A stretch of 64,000 nt of DNA from Comamonadaceae bacterium (lineage in GTDB: Bacteria > Pseudomonadota > Gammaproteobacteria > Burkholderiales > Burkholderiaceae_C). Made by a program: the position numbers and the translations under genes. The notes under the pieces are model-generated. The model made no database searches. It saw only the letters and a list, made by a program, of their open reading frames with translations, and was not told where the DNA came from. Of the stretch, positions 45,800-60,068 are shown piece by piece. The stretch spans positions 42,460-106,459 of the forward strand of contig CANBVJ010000004.1 of NCBI GenBank assembly GCA_947372865.1. The letters are read 5' to 3'. Position 1 is the stretch's first letter; each line of letters begins with the position of its first letter.

Positions 45800-47908
45800 T
45801 TAGCCCGCTTTCAGGGGCAGTACCACCACGTTGTCCAGCCCCGGCGCGCCAAAGGCCTGGGCCTTCAAAATGCCCAACTGGTCGCGCACGCGGGCGGCTT
45901 TTTCGAACTCCAGGTTGCGGGCGTGTTCCATCATGAGCTTTTCCAGCCGCTTGATTTCGCGGGAAACGTCTTTTTCGCTCATGTCTTCCACCTGCGCGCG
46001 GGCCATGGCGTCGCGCTCCAGGCGCTCGGCTTCTTTGCCGGCCTTTTCGCTGTAGACGCCGTCAATCAGGTCGCGCACTTTTTTCACAATGGCGCGCGGA
46101 GTGATGCCGCGCTCCAGGTTGTGGGCCACCTGCTTGGCGCGGCGGCGCTCGGTCTCGCCCATGGCGCGGGCCATAGAGTCGGTGATTTTGTCGGCGTACA
46201 GAATTGCCCGCCCCTCCAGATTGCGAGCAGCGCGGCCAATGGTCTGGATGAGCGAGCGCTCCGAGCGCAAAAAGCCTTCCTTGTCCGCGTCCAAAATCGC
46301 CACCAGCGACACCTCGGGAATATCCAGGCCCTCGCGCAGCAGGTTGATGCCCACCAGCACGTCAAAGGTCCCCAGGCGCAGGTCGCGCAAGATTTCCACC
46401 CGCTCGACCGTATCCACGTCGCTATGAAGGTAGCGCACCTTGACGCCGTTATCGCTCAGGTAATCGGTGAGTTGTTCGGCCATGCGCTTGGTCAGGGTGG
46501 TGATCAACACGCGCTCGTTTTTGTCCACGCGGATGCGGATTTCCTGCAGCACGTCGTCCACCTGGTTGGTGGCGGGGCGCACTTCCACTTCCGGATCCAC
46601 CAGCCCGGTGGGGCGCACGAGTTGCTCCACGACCTGACCGGTATGGTCTTTTTCCCACTGGCCTGGCGTGGCCGAGACAAAAATGGCCTGGCGCATCTTG
46701 GTCTCAAATTCTTCAAACTTGAGCGGACGGTTGTCCAGCGCGCTGGGCAGGCGAAAGCCGTATTCCACCAGCGTGGTCTTGCGCGAACGGTCGCCGTTGT
46801 ACATGCCGCCAAACTGGCCGATCAGCACATGGCTTTCGTCCAGAAACATCACCGCGTCCTTGGGCAGGTAGTCGGTCAGCGTGGCCGGGGGCGCGCCCGG
46901 GGCGCTGCCCGCCAAATGGCGCGAGTAGTTCTCAATCCCCTTGCAGTGGCCCACTTCGGAGAGCATTTCCAGATCAAAGCGGGTGCGCTGCTCCAGGCGC
47001 TGGGCCTCCACCAACTTGCCTTGGCCCACAAATTCTTTCAGCCGGTCGGCCAGCTCGATCTTGATGGTTTCTACCGCCATCAGCACCTGCTCGCGCGGCG
47101 TCACATAGTGGCTGCTGGGGTAGACGGTAAAGCGCGGAATTTTCTGGCGGATACGCCCGGTCAGCGGGTCAAACAACTGCAAGGACTCGATCTCGTCGTC
47201 AAACAGTTCCACGCGGATCGCCATCTCCGAGTGTTCAGCCGGAAAGATGTCGATAGTGTCGCCCCGCACGCGGAAGGTGCCGCGCGAAAAATCAATGTCG
47301 TTGCGCTGGTACTGCATGCGCACGAGCTGGATGATCATGTCGCGCTGGCCGAGTTTGTCGCCCGCGCGCAGCGTCATGATCATCTTGTGGTAGGCCTCGG
47401 GCTGGCCGATGCCGTAGATGGCCGACACCGTGGCCACGATCACCACATCGCGCCGCTCCAGCACGCTTTTGGTACACGAGAGGCGCATCTGCTCGATGTG
47501 CTCGTTGATGGCCGAGTCTTTTTCGATAAACAGGTCGCGCTGCGGCACATAGGCCTCGGGCTGGTAGTAGTCGTAGTAGCTGACGAAATACTCCACCGCG
47601 TTTTTGGGGAAAAACTCGCGAAATTCGCTGTAAAGCTGCGCCGCCAGCGTCTTGTTGGGCGCAAACACGATGGTCGGGCGCCCCAGGCGGGCGATCACAT
47701 TGGCCATGGTGAAGGTCTTGCCCGAGCCGGTCACGCCCAGCAGGGTTTGAAACACCTCGCCGTCGTTCACGCCTTCAACCAGCTTGTCGATCGCCTCAGG
47801 CTGGTCGCCCGCCGGGGGGTAGGGCTGGTACAGCTCAAAGGGCGAATCGGGGAAGGTAACGAAGGTGCCTGGCAGGGCCGAGGCGGTAACTTCAACAAGG
47901 TCGGACAT
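45800..47908 (-). CDS. uvrB: Excinuclease ABC subunit B
   Basis: UvrB verifies DNA damage in nucleotide excision repair and recruits UvrC. The 702-residue protein has Walker A GVTGSGKT (58-65), the damage-probing beta-hairpin with [21 protein letters not shown] (DExH box), helicase motifs QTIGRAARN and the C-terminal UVR domain (about 655-695: [25 protein letters not shown]). ATG 47908 fits the family better than the ORF start at 47935. It ends 114 bp before iscR and reads the same way. Confidence 0.97.
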   Translation of the reverse strand: MSDLVEVTASALPGTFVTFPDSPFELYQPYPPAGDQPEAIDKLVEGVNDGEVFQTLLGVTGSGKTFTMANVIARLGRPTIVFAPNKTLAAQLYSEFREFFPKNAVEYFVSYYDYYQPEAYVPQRDLFIEKDSAINEHIEQMRLSCTKSVLERRDVVIVATVSAIYGIGQPEAYHKMIMTLRAGDKLGQRDMIIQLVRMQYQRNDIDFSRGTFRVRGDTIDIFPAEHSEMAIRVELFDDEIESLQLFDPLTGRIRQKIPRFTVYPSSHYVTPREQVLMAVETIKIELADRLKEFVGQGKLVEAQRLEQRTRFDLEMLSEVGHCKGIENYSRHLAGSAPGAPPATLTDYLPKDAVMFLDESHVLIGQFGGMYNGDRSRKTTLVEYGFRLPSALDNRPLKFEEFETKMRQAIFVSATPGQWEKDHTGQVVEQLVRPTGLVDPEVEVRPATNQVDDVLQEIRIRVDKNERVLITTLTKRMAEQLTDYLSDNGVKVRYLHSDVDTVERVEILRDLRLGTFDVLVGINLLREGLDIPEVSLVAILDADKEGFLRSERSLIQTIGRAARNLEGRAILYADKITDSMARAMGETERRRAKQVAHNLERGITPRAIVKKVRDLIDGVYSEKAGKEAERLERDAMARAQVEDMSEKDVSREIKRLEKLMMEHARNLEFEKAARVRDQLGILKAQAFGAPGLDNVVVLPLKAG

Positions 47909-48084
47909 AGAAACCTGGAAATAGAGGGGCGGCAAGCTTAGCCCAGATGGGCGCCATCACGCGGACCCGGCGACGGCGCACCAAAGCGCCAAGCAACTGA
48001 GTTATGGGCGGGGCGGTAAAATTAAAGGTTTGTTGCGGCTGACTTTTCACCGCGTTTTTCTTGGCCCCCCTTCAGGACTCCTCC

Positions 48085-49281
48085 ATGTCTCTCTTTTCCG
48101 CCGTCGAAATGGCACCCCGCGACCCGATTTTGGGTCTGAACGAACAATTCAACGCCGACACCAACCCCAACAAGGTCAACCTCGGCGTGGGCGTTTATTT
48201 CGACGACAACGGCAAATTGCCACTCCTGCAATGTGTGCAAGCGGCTGAAAAAACCATGATGTCCACGCCCACCGCCCGCGGCTATTTGCCCATCGACGGC
48301 ATTGCCGCCTATGACGCCGCCGTCAAAGGCCTGGTGTTTGGTACTGATTCCGAAGCTGTCGCCTCGGGTCGCATCGCCACGGTGCAGGCCATTGGCGGCA
48401 CTGGCGGTTTGAAAATTGGTGCCGACTTCCTCAAACACCTGCGCCCCGACGCCAAAGTACTGATTTCGGACCCAAGCTGGGAAAACCACCGCGCCCTGTT
48501 CACCAACGCCGGTTTTGTGGTGGAAACCTACGCCTATTACGACGCCGCCAAACGCGGCGTCAACTTCGAAGGCATGCTCGCCAGCCTGAACGCCGCCGCC
48601 CCCGGCACCGTGGTCGTGCTGCACGCCTGCTGCCACAATCCCACCGGCTATGACATCACCCCCGCGCAGTGGGACCAGGTGGTAGACGCCGTCAAAGCCA
48701 AGAACCTGACCGCTTTCCTAGACATGGCCTACCAAGGCTTTGGCCACGGCATTGCCGAAGACGGCGCAGTCATCGCCAAGTTTGTGGCCGCAGGCTTAAG
48801 CTTTTTGGTATCCACCTCGTTTTCCAAGAGCTTTAGCCTGTACGGCGAGCGCGTGGGCGCCCTGTCGGTGCTCTGCGAAAGCAAAGAAGAAGCGGCCCGC
48901 GTGCTCAGCCAACTCAAGATCGCCATCCGCACCAACTATTCCAACCCGCCCATCCACGGCGGCGCGATTGTGGCCGCCGTGCTGGGCACGCCTGAGTTGC
49001 GCGCGCTGTGGGAAAAGGAACTCGGCGAAATGCGCGTGCGCATCAAGGCCATGCGCCAAAGCCTGGTCGATGGCCTCAAAGTCGCAGGCGTCACGCAGGA
49101 CATGGGCTTTATCACCACCCAGATCGGTATGTTCAGCTACTCCGGCCTGAGCAAAGACCAGATGGTGCGTTTGCGCAACGAATTTGGCGTGTACGGCACC
49201 GACACCGGCCGCATGTGCGTGGCCGCGCTCAACAGCAAAAACATCGCTTACGTCTGCGCGGCAATAGCCAAAGTCATGTAA
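48085..49281 (+). CDS. tyrB: Aromatic/aspartate aminotransferase (class I PLP)
   Basis: The 398-residue protein starts at ATG 48085 and has the AspC/TyrB pattern: FNADTNPNKVNLGVGVYFDDNGKLPLL, the SDPSWENHRALF substrate region, ACCHNPTGYDIT, the PLP lysine in STSFSKSFSLYGERVGAL and the R in DTGRMCVAALN. Members transfer amino groups between aromatic or dicarboxylic amino acids and 2-oxoglutarate. AspC and TyrB cannot be separated by eye; betaproteobacteria mostly carry this version annotated as TyrB. It is divergent from uvrB across 176 bp. Confidence 0.92.
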   Translation: MSLFSAVEMAPRDPILGLNEQFNADTNPNKVNLGVGVYFDDNGKLPLLQCVQAAEKTMMSTPTARGYLPIDGIAAYDAAVKGLVFGTDSEAVASGRIATVQAIGGTGGLKIGADFLKHLRPDAKVLISDPSWENHRALFTNAGFVVETYAYYDAAKRGVNFEGMLASLNAAAPGTVVVLHACCHNPTGYDITPAQWDQVVDAVKAKNLTAFLDMAYQGFGHGIAEDGAVIAKFVAAGLSFLVSTSFSKSFSLYGERVGALSVLCESKEEAARVLSQLKIAIRTNYSNPPIHGGAIVAAVLGTPELRALWEKELGEMRVRIKAMRQSLVDGLKVAGVTQDMGFITTQIGMFSYSGLSKDQMVRLRNEFGVYGTDTGRMCVAALNSKNIAYVCAAIAKVM

Positions 49282-49327
49282 CCCAGGGCTCAGGGCGTTG
49301 GGCAGCCGCAAGTTATTGCTGTTATAT

Positions 49328-49344
49328 TGCACTGCAACATTTTT
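49328..49344 (+). promoter_or_regulatory. Motif shared with the phasin promoter, upstream of PHA depolymerase
   Basis: TGCACTGCAACATTTTT is identical over 17 nt to the phasin upstream site at 34303-34319 and ends 15 bp before the depolymerase ATG. The match in sequence and in distance from the start argues for one regulator, most plausibly a PhaR-like protein that responds to PHA. Confidence 0.65.
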
Positions 49345-49359
49345 CAATCAGGACACCGC

Positions 49360-51093
49360 ATGCTCTACCAGCTTTACGAGACCCAACGCGCCCTCATGGA
49401 GCCGTTCTCCGATTTGGCCAGTTTTGCCGCCAAATCACTGTCGAACCCCCTGTCGCTGGCGGGCCAAAGCCCGTTTTCGCAGCGCCTGTCGGCCAGCTAC
49501 GACCTGATGCACCGCCTGGGCAAGGACTACGAAAAGCCTGAGTTTGGCCTGCGCACTATTGATGTTGATGGCGTTGAAGTCGCTGTGCACGAGCGCATTG
49601 AGGTCAAAAAGCCGTTTTGCGACCTGATCCGCTTCAAGCGCCTGACCGACGACTCGGCCACGCTGGACAAAATCAAAGACCAGCCGGTGGTGCTGATCGT
49701 GGCACCTTTGTCGGGCCACTACGCCACGCTGCTGCGCGACACGGTCAAAACCATGCTGCAAGACCACAAGGTCTATATCACCGACTGGAAAAACGCCCGT
49801 CTGGTGCCCCTGAGCGATGGCGAGTTCCACCTTGATGATTATGTGAATTACGTGCAGGAATTCATCCGCTACGTACAGTCCAAGTACGGCAACTGCCACG
49901 TGATGAGCGTCTGCCAGCCCACGGTGCCGGTGCTGGCTGCCGTGTCGCTGATGGCTGGACGCGGTGAAAAAACACCCTTGACCATGACCATGATGGGCGG
50001 CCCCATTGACGCGCGCAAGTCGCCCACGGCGGTGAACAACCTTGCCATGAACAAGAGCTACGAGTGGTTTGAGAATAATGTGATCTACCGCGTGCCCAGC
50101 AGCTTTCCTGGTGCCGGTCGTCGCGTGTACCCCGGCTTCTTGCAGCACACCGGCTTTGTGGCCATGAACCCGGACCACCACGCCAAGAGCCACTACGACT
50201 ACTTCAAAGACCTGATCAAGGGCGATGACGTCAGCACCGAAGCGCACCGCAAGTTTTACGACGAGTACAACGCCGTGCTCGACATGGACGCCGACTACTA
50301 CCTTGACACCATCAAGGTCGTGTTCCAGGACTTCAGCCTGGTCAATGGCACCTGGGACGTCAAATCGCCCAGCGGCAAGATTGAGCGCGTGCGCCCGTCG
50401 GCCATCACCACCACCGCGCTGATGTCGGTCGAGGGTGAGTTGGACGATATTTCGGGCTCCGGCCAAACCCGTGCGGTGCATGAAATTTGCACCGGCGTGG
50501 TTAGCACTCAGCAGCGGCATTTTGAAGCCGTGGGTGCTGGCCACTACGGCATCTTTTCGGGTCGTCGCTGGCGTGAGCTGGTGTACCCGGAAGTCAAAGC
50601 CTTCATCAAGAGCCACCAGCCAGGCGCGACCAAGGTCGTTTCTGCCGCAAAAGTAAGCACCCCCGCCACTCCCACGATCCGCAAACCCCGCGCGGTCAAA
50701 CTGACGGATACCGCGCCCACACTGTTTAGCAGTCCCGTGGCAACAGAAGTCGTAGACGTGCCCGTACGGACCGCCAAAGCCGAAACAGCGGTGACTAAAA
50801 CGGCCAAAAAGCCAGCGCGCCCGGCGGCCGTCGCCAAGTCAAAGGCAGCCCTTGTGAGCGTTGCAAAAGCGACAGCGGCCCCCGCGCCGCAAGCAAAAGT
50901 GGTACCTGTAGCGGCATTGCCCGTAACAGCCATCGACGTGCAGGCCACACCAGTGGCTGCAGTGCCGGACCCAGCGCCAGCGCAGCCTGCCCTTGCCAAG
51001 GAACCGGTCGCCAAAGCCGCATCGCCCAAGGCCACCAAGGCGCTTGCAGTGAAAGCCAAAACGGTCGCGGAAAAGGCCCCCAAGGCCAAGTAA
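49360..51093 (+). CDS. phaZ: Intracellular polyhydroxyalkanoate depolymerase with Ala/Lys/Pro-rich tail
   Basis: The 577-residue enzyme breaks down stored PHA. Residues 1-420 match intracellular PhaZ (PhaZa1 type): nucleophile C185 in [10 protein letters not shown], an acid candidate D362/D363 in [10 protein letters not shown], and H395 in [10 protein letters not shown]. Residues 421-577 form a low-complexity tail with many AKK, PAA and VAK segments (see [13 protein letters not shown]), like histone H1 or phasin-like tails, and not usual for the family. The tail may bind DNA or the granule surface. The stop overlaps the ATG of the next gene by one base. Confidence 0.92.
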   Translation: MLYQLYETQRALMEPFSDLASFAAKSLSNPLSLAGQSPFSQRLSASYDLMHRLGKDYEKPEFGLRTIDVDGVEVAVHERIEVKKPFCDLIRFKRLTDDSATLDKIKDQPVVLIVAPLSGHYATLLRDTVKTMLQDHKVYITDWKNARLVPLSDGEFHLDDYVNYVQEFIRYVQSKYGNCHVMSVCQPTVPVLAAVSLMAGRGEKTPLTMTMMGGPIDARKSPTAVNNLAMNKSYEWFENNVIYRVPSSFPGAGRRVYPGFLQHTGFVAMNPDHHAKSHYDYFKDLIKGDDVSTEAHRKFYDEYNAVLDMDADYYLDTIKVVFQDFSLVNGTWDVKSPSGKIERVRPSAITTTALMSVEGELDDISGSGQTRAVHEICTGVVSTQQRHFEAVGAGHYGIFSGRRWRELVYPEVKAFIKSHQPGATKVVSAAKVSTPATPTIRKPRAVKLTDTAPTLFSSPVATEVVDVPVRTAKAETAVTKTAKKPARPAAVAKSKAALVSVAKATAAPAPQAKVVPVAALPVTAIDVQATPVAAVPDPAPAQPALAKEPVAKAASPKATKALAVKAKTVAEKAPKAK

Positions 51094-51788
51094 TGGAAAC
51101 GCAGACCGGCGAAGGCGTATTGGCCGGCCGGCTGCTTGACGCGCTACCCCAAACCCAGTGCACGCGCTGCGGCTACCCGGGCTGCGCGGCCTATGCGCAA
51201 GCCATGGCGCAGGGCCAGGCCGACATCAACCAATGTCCGCCCGGTGGCGCCCAAGGCGTGGAACGGCTGGCTGCCTTGTTGCAGGTGCCGCCCAAGCAGT
51301 TAAACCCTGAATTTGGCCTGGAAGGCCCGCGCACCGTCGCTTTTATTGACGAAGCCTGGTGCATTGGATGCACCTTGTGCATCGAGGCCTGCCCCACTGA
51401 CGCCATTTTTGGAACCAACAAGCGCATGCACACCGTGATAGAGGCGTATTGCACCGGCTGCGAGTTGTGTTTACCCGTCTGCCCGGTGGACTGCATCAAG
51501 CTGGAAACTGTTGGCGCATCGCCCTTGGCCGAAGACCCCAAACCGCCCACCGCCTGGAACGCCTGGTCACCCGCCCTGGCGGACACCGCGCGCCAGCGCT
51601 ACAGCGCGGCCACCGCCCGACGCGCCAGCACCAAGACCGCACACACCGCCGCCAAGGCGGCGCAAGCCCAAGACAAACTTGCTGACATGGCGGCGCACTC
51701 CCGCATTACAGACCCAGCCGTACTGGACCACAAAAAAGCTGTGATTTTGGCGGCAATGGAACGGGCGCGCTTGCGCAAAGCCAGCTAA
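51093..51788 (+). CDS. RnfB/RsxB-like ferredoxin
   Basis: The 231-residue protein has the RnfB iron-sulfur pattern: an N-terminal 4Fe-4S domain with C23, C26, C31 and C48 (CTRCGYPGC), then two 4Fe-4S ferredoxin motifs C90[11 protein letters not shown] and C120[11 protein letters not shown]. There is no membrane anchor and no other rnf gene nearby, so it is a soluble stand-alone version as often seen in betaproteobacteria. After residue 150 a Lys/Ala-rich helical tail follows. Its ATG overlaps the phaZ stop by one base, which couples it to PHA breakdown at least in translation. Confidence 0.88.
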   Translation: METQTGEGVLAGRLLDALPQTQCTRCGYPGCAAYAQAMAQGQADINQCPPGGAQGVERLAALLQVPPKQLNPEFGLEGPRTVAFIDEAWCIGCTLCIEACPTDAIFGTNKRMHTVIEAYCTGCELCLPVCPVDCIKLETVGASPLAEDPKPPTAWNAWSPALADTARQRYSAATARRASTKTAHTAAKAAQAQDKLADMAAHSRITDPAVLDHKKAVILAAMERARLRKAS

Positions 51789-51860
51789 GCGACGCACGGT
51801 GCGGCCAGCTCGCAGCGGCGGCGCACGCCAGCAAGGCTCCAAAGCGCCACCAGCCCTGAA

Positions 51861-52355
51861 TTAGCTGCCCGCCTGCGCCAATCGGGCAAAGGCGCTCACC
51901 ACTTCAAGCGGCGCCTGCACCAACTCAATCAAGACGCCTTCGCCTGCAATCGGAAACTCCTCGTTGGCCTTGGGGTGCAAAAAGCAGATATCAAACCCGG
52001 CGGCGCCCTTGCGGATGCCGCCAGGCGCAAAACGCACACCGTTGCCGCCCAGCCAGGCCACGGCCTTGGGCAGGTCGTCAATCCACAAGCCGATGTGGTT
52101 GAGCGGCGTGGTGTGGACGGCGGGCTTTTTGTCGGGGTCTATGGGTTGCATCAAATCGACCTCGACCTTGAAGGGGCCGCTGCCAATGGCGCAAATGTCC
52201 TCGTCCACATTTTCGCGCTCGCTTTTGAAGGTGCCGGTGACTTCCAGCCCCAGCATGTCCACCCAGAGCTTTTGCAGGCGCAGCTTGTCGGGGCCGCCAA
52301 TGGCAATTTGCTGGACGCCCAGCACCTTGAAGGGGCGGCTCGCTGCGGCGCTCAT
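51861..52355 (-). CDS. VOC-family protein, candidate methylmalonyl-CoA epimerase
   Basis: The 164-residue protein has the vicinal-oxygen-chelate layout of two beta-alpha-beta-beta-beta modules, beginning [14 protein letters not shown] and continuing with [17 protein letters not shown] and [23 protein letters not shown]. Metal-ligand candidates are H in NHIGLW, the E in VEVDLM and the late E in IELVQ. In this operon the missing step between propionyl-CoA carboxylase and mutase is the epimerase, so this protein is a good candidate, though a lactoylglutathione lyase-like role is possible. Its start overlaps the pccA stop (ATGA). Confidence 0.75.
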   Translation of the reverse strand: MSAAASRPFKVLGVQQIAIGGPDKLRLQKLWVDMLGLEVTGTFKSERENVDEDICAIGSGPFKVEVDLMQPIDPDKKPAVHTTPLNHIGLWIDDLPKAVAWLGGNGVRFAPGGIRKGAAGFDICFLHPKANEEFPIAGEGVLIELVQAPLEVVSAFARLAQAGS

Positions 52356-54403
52356 GCGGCGAATTCCACGATGGGCTGGTCCACGCTCAGGCTTTCGCCC
52401 TGCGCGGCCATCACCTTGCTGACCACGCCGTCAGCCTGGGCAAACAGCACGTTTTCCATTTTCATGGCCTCAATCACTGCTACGCGCTCGCCGGCCTGCA
52501 CTTTTTGGCCAGGCACTACCGCCACGTGCACCAGCAAGCCGGGCATGGGCGACAGCACAAAGCGGCTCATGTCGGGCGCGGCCTTGAAGGGCATGAGCGC
52601 ATGCAACTCGGCCATGCGCGGCGACACCACCAAGGCGTCAATGCGCCTGCCGTTGTGCTGCACCCGCAGCGCCAGCGGGTTTTTCGGCGTGCCACGCTCA
52701 ATTTGCGCGGTAAAGGGCGCGCCGTTGACGGTGCCGGTAATGGCGATGTCGTTCAGGCGCGAGCGGCTGCGAATCTCAAAGTCCGTGCCCGCCACGCGTA
52801 CACGTGCCGATCCAGACTCGCCCACAAACTCGTCCACATGCACTGGTGAATAACTGTTCTGGCCGTCTTCGGCCAGCGTGACCACCACGTAGTCTTTGCC
52901 CGCATCCACCGCGTAACCCGGCAACTGACCGCTGATGCCGGCAGCGCGCTCACGCGACTTGCGGCGCACAAAGGCAGCCAAGGCGGTGAGGAACTTGGGC
53001 TCTTCGTGGGGCACGTCTTCGGCACGAAAACCGTGGGCGTATTGCTCGGCGATAAAACCGGTGTTGAAGTCGCCCGCCACAAACTTGGGGTGCGCCAGCA
53101 GCGCGGCCTGAAAAGGAATGTTGCTCGACACACCACGGATCACAAAGCCGTTGAGCGCTTCGCGCATCTTGGCAATAGCGTTCAAGCGGTCGGTGCCGTG
53201 GACGATGAGCTTGGCGATCATCGAGTCGTAGTACATCGGAATCTCGCCGCCGTCTTGCACGCCGGTGTCCACGCGCACACCGTGCAGGTGCTCGGTGTCG
53301 CCCTGCCACATGGTTTGCGCCGGTGGCGCAAAGCGCACCAGGCGGCCGGTCGAGGGCAAAAAGCCACGGAAGGGGTCTTCGGCGTTAATGCGGCATTCCA
53401 TGGACCAGCCGTTGCGCTGCACTTGGGCTTGGGTGAGCGGCAGTTTTTCGCCAGCGGCCACGCGGATCATCAGTTCCACCAGGTCCAGGCCGGTAATGGC
53501 TTCAGTGACGGGATGCTCCACCTGCAAGCGGGTGTTCATTTCCAGAAAGTAGAAGCTCTGGTCCTTGCCGACCACAAACTCCACCGTGCCCGCACTTTGG
53601 TACTTGACGGCCTTGGCCAGTTGCACCGCCTGCTCGCCCATGGCTTTGCGGGTGGCGTCGCTGATGAAAGGGCTGGGCGCCTCTTCAATCACCTTTTGGT
53701 GGCGGCGCTGGATGGAGCACTCGCGCTCGTTCAAATACAGCACGTTGCCGTGGCTGTCGCCAATGAGCTGGATCTCGATATGGCGGGGTTCTTCGACAAA
53801 CTTCTCGATGAAGACGCGGTCGTCGCCAAAGCTGTTGCGCGCCTCATTGCGGCAGCTGGTGAAGCCTTCAAAAGCCTCTTTGTCATTAAAGGCTACGCGC
53901 AAACCCTTGCCGCCGCCGCCGGCACTGGCCTTGATCATTACGGGGTAGCCAATGCCCTTGGCAATTTCGACCGCGCGCTCAGGCGTCTCGATGGCGTCGT
54001 TCACGCCGGGGATGCAGTTCACACCGGCGGCACCCGCCAACTTCTTGGACTCGATCTTGTCACCCATGGCGGCAATCGAATAGTGCTTGGGGCCGATAAA
54101 GACGATGCCTTCTTCTTCGCAGCGACGCGAAAACTCGGCGTTCTCACTCAAAAAGCCGTAGCCCGGATGCACCGCTTGCGCGCCAGTTTGTTTGCAGGCC
54201 GCAATGATTTTGTCAGCCAGCAAATAGCTCTCGCGACTGGGCGCCGGGCCAATGTGCACCGCCTCGTCGGCCAGCATCACGTGGCGCGCGTCGCGGTCCG
54301 CATCTGAGTAAACCGCAACGGTCTGGATGCCCATTTTTCGGGCGGTGGTGATAACGCGGCAGGCAATTTCGCCCCGGTTGGCGATCAGGATTTTGGTAAA
54401 CAT
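52352..54403 (-). CDS. pccA: Propionyl-CoA carboxylase, alpha (biotin carboxylase/carrier) subunit
   Basis: The 683-residue protein combines biotin carboxylase (about 1-450, with [13 protein letters not shown], the Gly-rich ATP loop [13 protein letters not shown], and [14 protein letters not shown]) and a C-terminal biotin carrier domain with EAMKMEN, biotinyl lysine K648. It carboxylates propionyl-CoA together with PccB. AAGGAG lies before the ATG at 54403; the longer frame is rejected. Acetyl-CoA or methylcrotonyl-CoA carboxylases share the architecture, but the linkage to pccB, meaB and mutase decides for propionyl-CoA. Confidence 0.94.
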   Translation of the reverse strand: MFTKILIANRGEIACRVITTARKMGIQTVAVYSDADRDARHVMLADEAVHIGPAPSRESYLLADKIIAACKQTGAQAVHPGYGFLSENAEFSRRCEEEGIVFIGPKHYSIAAMGDKIESKKLAGAAGVNCIPGVNDAIETPERAVEIAKGIGYPVMIKASAGGGGKGLRVAFNDKEAFEGFTSCRNEARNSFGDDRVFIEKFVEEPRHIEIQLIGDSHGNVLYLNERECSIQRRHQKVIEEAPSPFISDATRKAMGEQAVQLAKAVKYQSAGTVEFVVGKDQSFYFLEMNTRLQVEHPVTEAITGLDLVELMIRVAAGEKLPLTQAQVQRNGWSMECRINAEDPFRGFLPSTGRLVRFAPPAQTMWQGDTEHLHGVRVDTGVQDGGEIPMYYDSMIAKLIVHGTDRLNAIAKMREALNGFVIRGVSSNIPFQAALLAHPKFVAGDFNTGFIAEQYAHGFRAEDVPHEEPKFLTALAAFVRRKSRERAAGISGQLPGYAVDAGKDYVVVTLAEDGQNSYSPVHVDEFVGESGSARVRVAGTDFEIRSRSRLNDIAITGTVNGAPFTAQIERGTPKNPLALRVQHNGRRIDALVVSPRMAELHALMPFKAAPDMSRFVLSPMPGLLVHVAVVPGQKVQAGERVAVIEAMKMENVLFAQADGVVSKVMAAQGESLSVDQPIVEFAA

Positions 54404-54423
54404 GTTCTTGTGCTCCTTGGTTC

Positions 54424-55956
<1,533 letters not shown>

Positions 55957-56002
55957 GGTTGCTCTTTCTTACTCCAGGAAGATTTCAAATTAACCCTGCG
56001 CC

Positions 56003-57012
56003 TTAACTTTTCGTTTCATAGGCGCCGAGCAGTTGACGGGCAGCAGTCGAAGCAGCCAGTTGGCCCGCCGCGACTTGCTCACTCAGTTGGGGCAGCAGCG
56101 TTTGCACACGCGGCTGCGTCCGGAAATTTTGTTTCAAGCCTGCATCAATGCGTTCCCACATCCACGACAGCGCTTGGTTTTGGCGGCGCGCCACAAAGCG
56201 GCCGTTTTGTTTTTGCAAGTGTTGAAACTCACCCACCGCGGACCAAAACGCATCCACGCCTTGGTTGAGCAAGGCGCTGAGCTGCACCACTTTCGGATGC
56301 CACACCTCGGTGTTGCGATGCGCATGGCCCGCGCCACCGTGCATGCCCAACAGTTGCAAAGCGCTGGTGATTTGCAGCTGTGCACGCGTGGCGGCTGTGG
56401 CGTCGATGTCGGCTTTGTTGATGACCACCAAATCGGCAATCTCCATCACGCCTTTTTTGATGGCTTGCAAATCGTCACCCGCGTTGGGCAATTGCAGCAA
56501 CACAAACATGTCGGTCATGTTGGCCACGGCGGTTTCGCTTTGGCCCACACCCACGGTTTCAACGATCACCACGTCGTAGCCTGCGGCTTCGCAAACCAAC
56601 ATGGATTCGCGCGTTTTCTCGGCCACACCACCCAAGGTGCCGCTGGAGGGGCTGGGGCGAATGTAGGCTTTGTCGTGCACGCTCAAAAACTCCATGCGAG
56701 TTTTGTCACCCAAGATGGAGCCGCCTGACACGGTGCTGGAAGGGTCGATGGTCAGCACCGCCACACGGTGGCCCTGCGCAATCAAATACAAACCCAGTGC
56801 TTCGATGAAAGTGGACTTGCCCACCCCCGGCACACCACTGATGCCGAGGCGAAACGACTGGCCCGTGTGCGGCAACATGGCCGTGAGCAAGTCATCGGCC
56901 AAAGCACGGTGGTCCGTGCGCGTCGACTCTAAAAGCGTGATGGCCTTGGCCATGGCGCGACGTTGCACGGCAGAGTTGCCGTGCAGCAAGCCGTCGAGCA
57001 ACTGCGCAGGTG

Positions 57013-57016
<4 letters not shown>
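56003..57016 (-). CDS. meaB: Methylmalonyl-CoA mutase-associated GTPase MeaB
   Basis: The 337-residue GTPase protects and repairs methylmalonyl-CoA mutase. It is an ArgK-type G3E GTPase with Walker A GVPGVGKS (61-68), [12 protein letters not shown] (switch), [13 protein letters not shown] and NKADID (NKxD). Its start overlaps the mutase stop by 4 bp, so the two are co-translated, the usual arrangement in this operon type. GC content is lower than in the flanks. Confidence 0.94.
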
Positions 57017-59205
<2,189 letters not shown>

Positions 59206-59235
59206 GGTTGAATTTTACTCAAAAGTTCTTCTGTA

Positions 59236-59267
59236 ATTATAAATTCAAAATTCAATTTTGTTGTAAA
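59236..59267. promoter_or_regulatory. Mutase promoter with palindromic GntR-type operator
   Basis: On the minus strand TATAAT (59236-59241) forms a good -10 for scpA, and TTTACA (59262-59267) a weak -35, 20 bp apart. A perfect 15-bp palindrome CAAAATTCAATTTTG (59246-59260) lies exactly between them. An operator in the spacer would block RNA polymerase, so repression of the propionyl-CoA operon by the adjacent GntR/FCD protein is likely. Confidence 0.7.
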
Positions 59268-59276
59268 CTTTAGCGC

Positions 59277-59933
59277 ATGAACGCCGCTGTCCCCCACGAC
59301 CGACTGAAACCTCGCGCCCTGTACGAAGAGGTGGCCGAGCTGCTGCGTCAACGCATTTTTAAAGCCGCCCAAGGCGACATGGAGCCCGGCGCCTGGATTG
59401 ACGAGCTCAAACTCGCCGCCGAATACGGCATCAGCCGCACCCCCCTGCGCGAGGCTATCAAAGTGCTGGCCACGGAGGGCCTAGTCACCATGAAAATGCG
59501 GCGCGGCGCCTACGTGACCGAGGTGAATGACAAAGACCTGCGCGACGTGTTCCATTTGATGGCCGTGCTGGAGGCCGACGCTGCCGCCGCGGCGGCGGCC
59601 CTTGCCACAGAAGCACAACTTCAAGAATTAGAAGCCCTGCACCAGCAACTGGGAAAAGCGACCAAAGACCGCGTGAAATTTTTCGCCGTCAACGAGGCCT
59701 TTCATCACAAGCTGCTGGAGGTGGCCAACAACCGCTGGCGCGACCAAATGGTGGCCGACTTGCGCAAAGTAATGAAGCTCAACCGCGCGCAGTCGCTACT
59801 CAAAGCAGGGCGGATTGAAGAGTCTTTGGCTGAGCACAACGCCATCATGGCGGCGTTAAAGCAACGCAATCCTGGCGCAGCGCAGGCTGCTATGCGGGCG
59901 CATATTGAGAGTGGGCAGGAGGCTGCGGGATAG
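59277..59933 (+). CDS. GntR-family transcriptional regulator with FCD domain
   Basis: The 218-residue protein has an N-terminal winged helix (about 15-80: YEEVAELLRQRI, IDELKLAAEYGISRTPLREAIKVLATEGLV and MRRGAYV) and a C-terminal all-helical FCD domain (about 85-215). FCD regulators bind small acids. Its location next to scpA and the operator between -35 and -10 make it the probable regulator of propionyl-CoA/methylmalonyl-CoA metabolism. The effector is not known. Confidence 0.93.
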   Translation: MNAAVPHDRLKPRALYEEVAELLRQRIFKAAQGDMEPGAWIDELKLAAEYGISRTPLREAIKVLATEGLVTMKMRRGAYVTEVNDKDLRDVFHLMAVLEADAAAAAAALATEAQLQELEALHQQLGKATKDRVKFFAVNEAFHHKLLEVANNRWRDQMVADLRKVMKLNRAQSLLKAGRIEESLAEHNAIMAALKQRNPGAAQAAMRAHIESGQEAAG

Positions 59934-60068
59934 CTTGAGGTTTAAGCTGGACATACCCGATAAAGGAGATGGCATTAATGCGGCTTTGGGCGTAAAAATG
60001 TAGGGCTTCGCAAGAGCATCTTAGAATGATACTTCTAGTTCACAAGGCACCCCTCCCCCCACTGTCCA

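Noticed and set aside
45923..47941. A 672-codon open frame on the plus strand opposite uvrB
   Set aside because: It mirrors the high-GC codon bias of uvrB on the other strand, is rich in His, Gln and Ala with no domain, and overlaps a certain gene fully.
53006..54307. A 433-codon open frame opposite pccA
   Set aside because: Antisense shadow of the biotin carboxylase domain without any protein signature.
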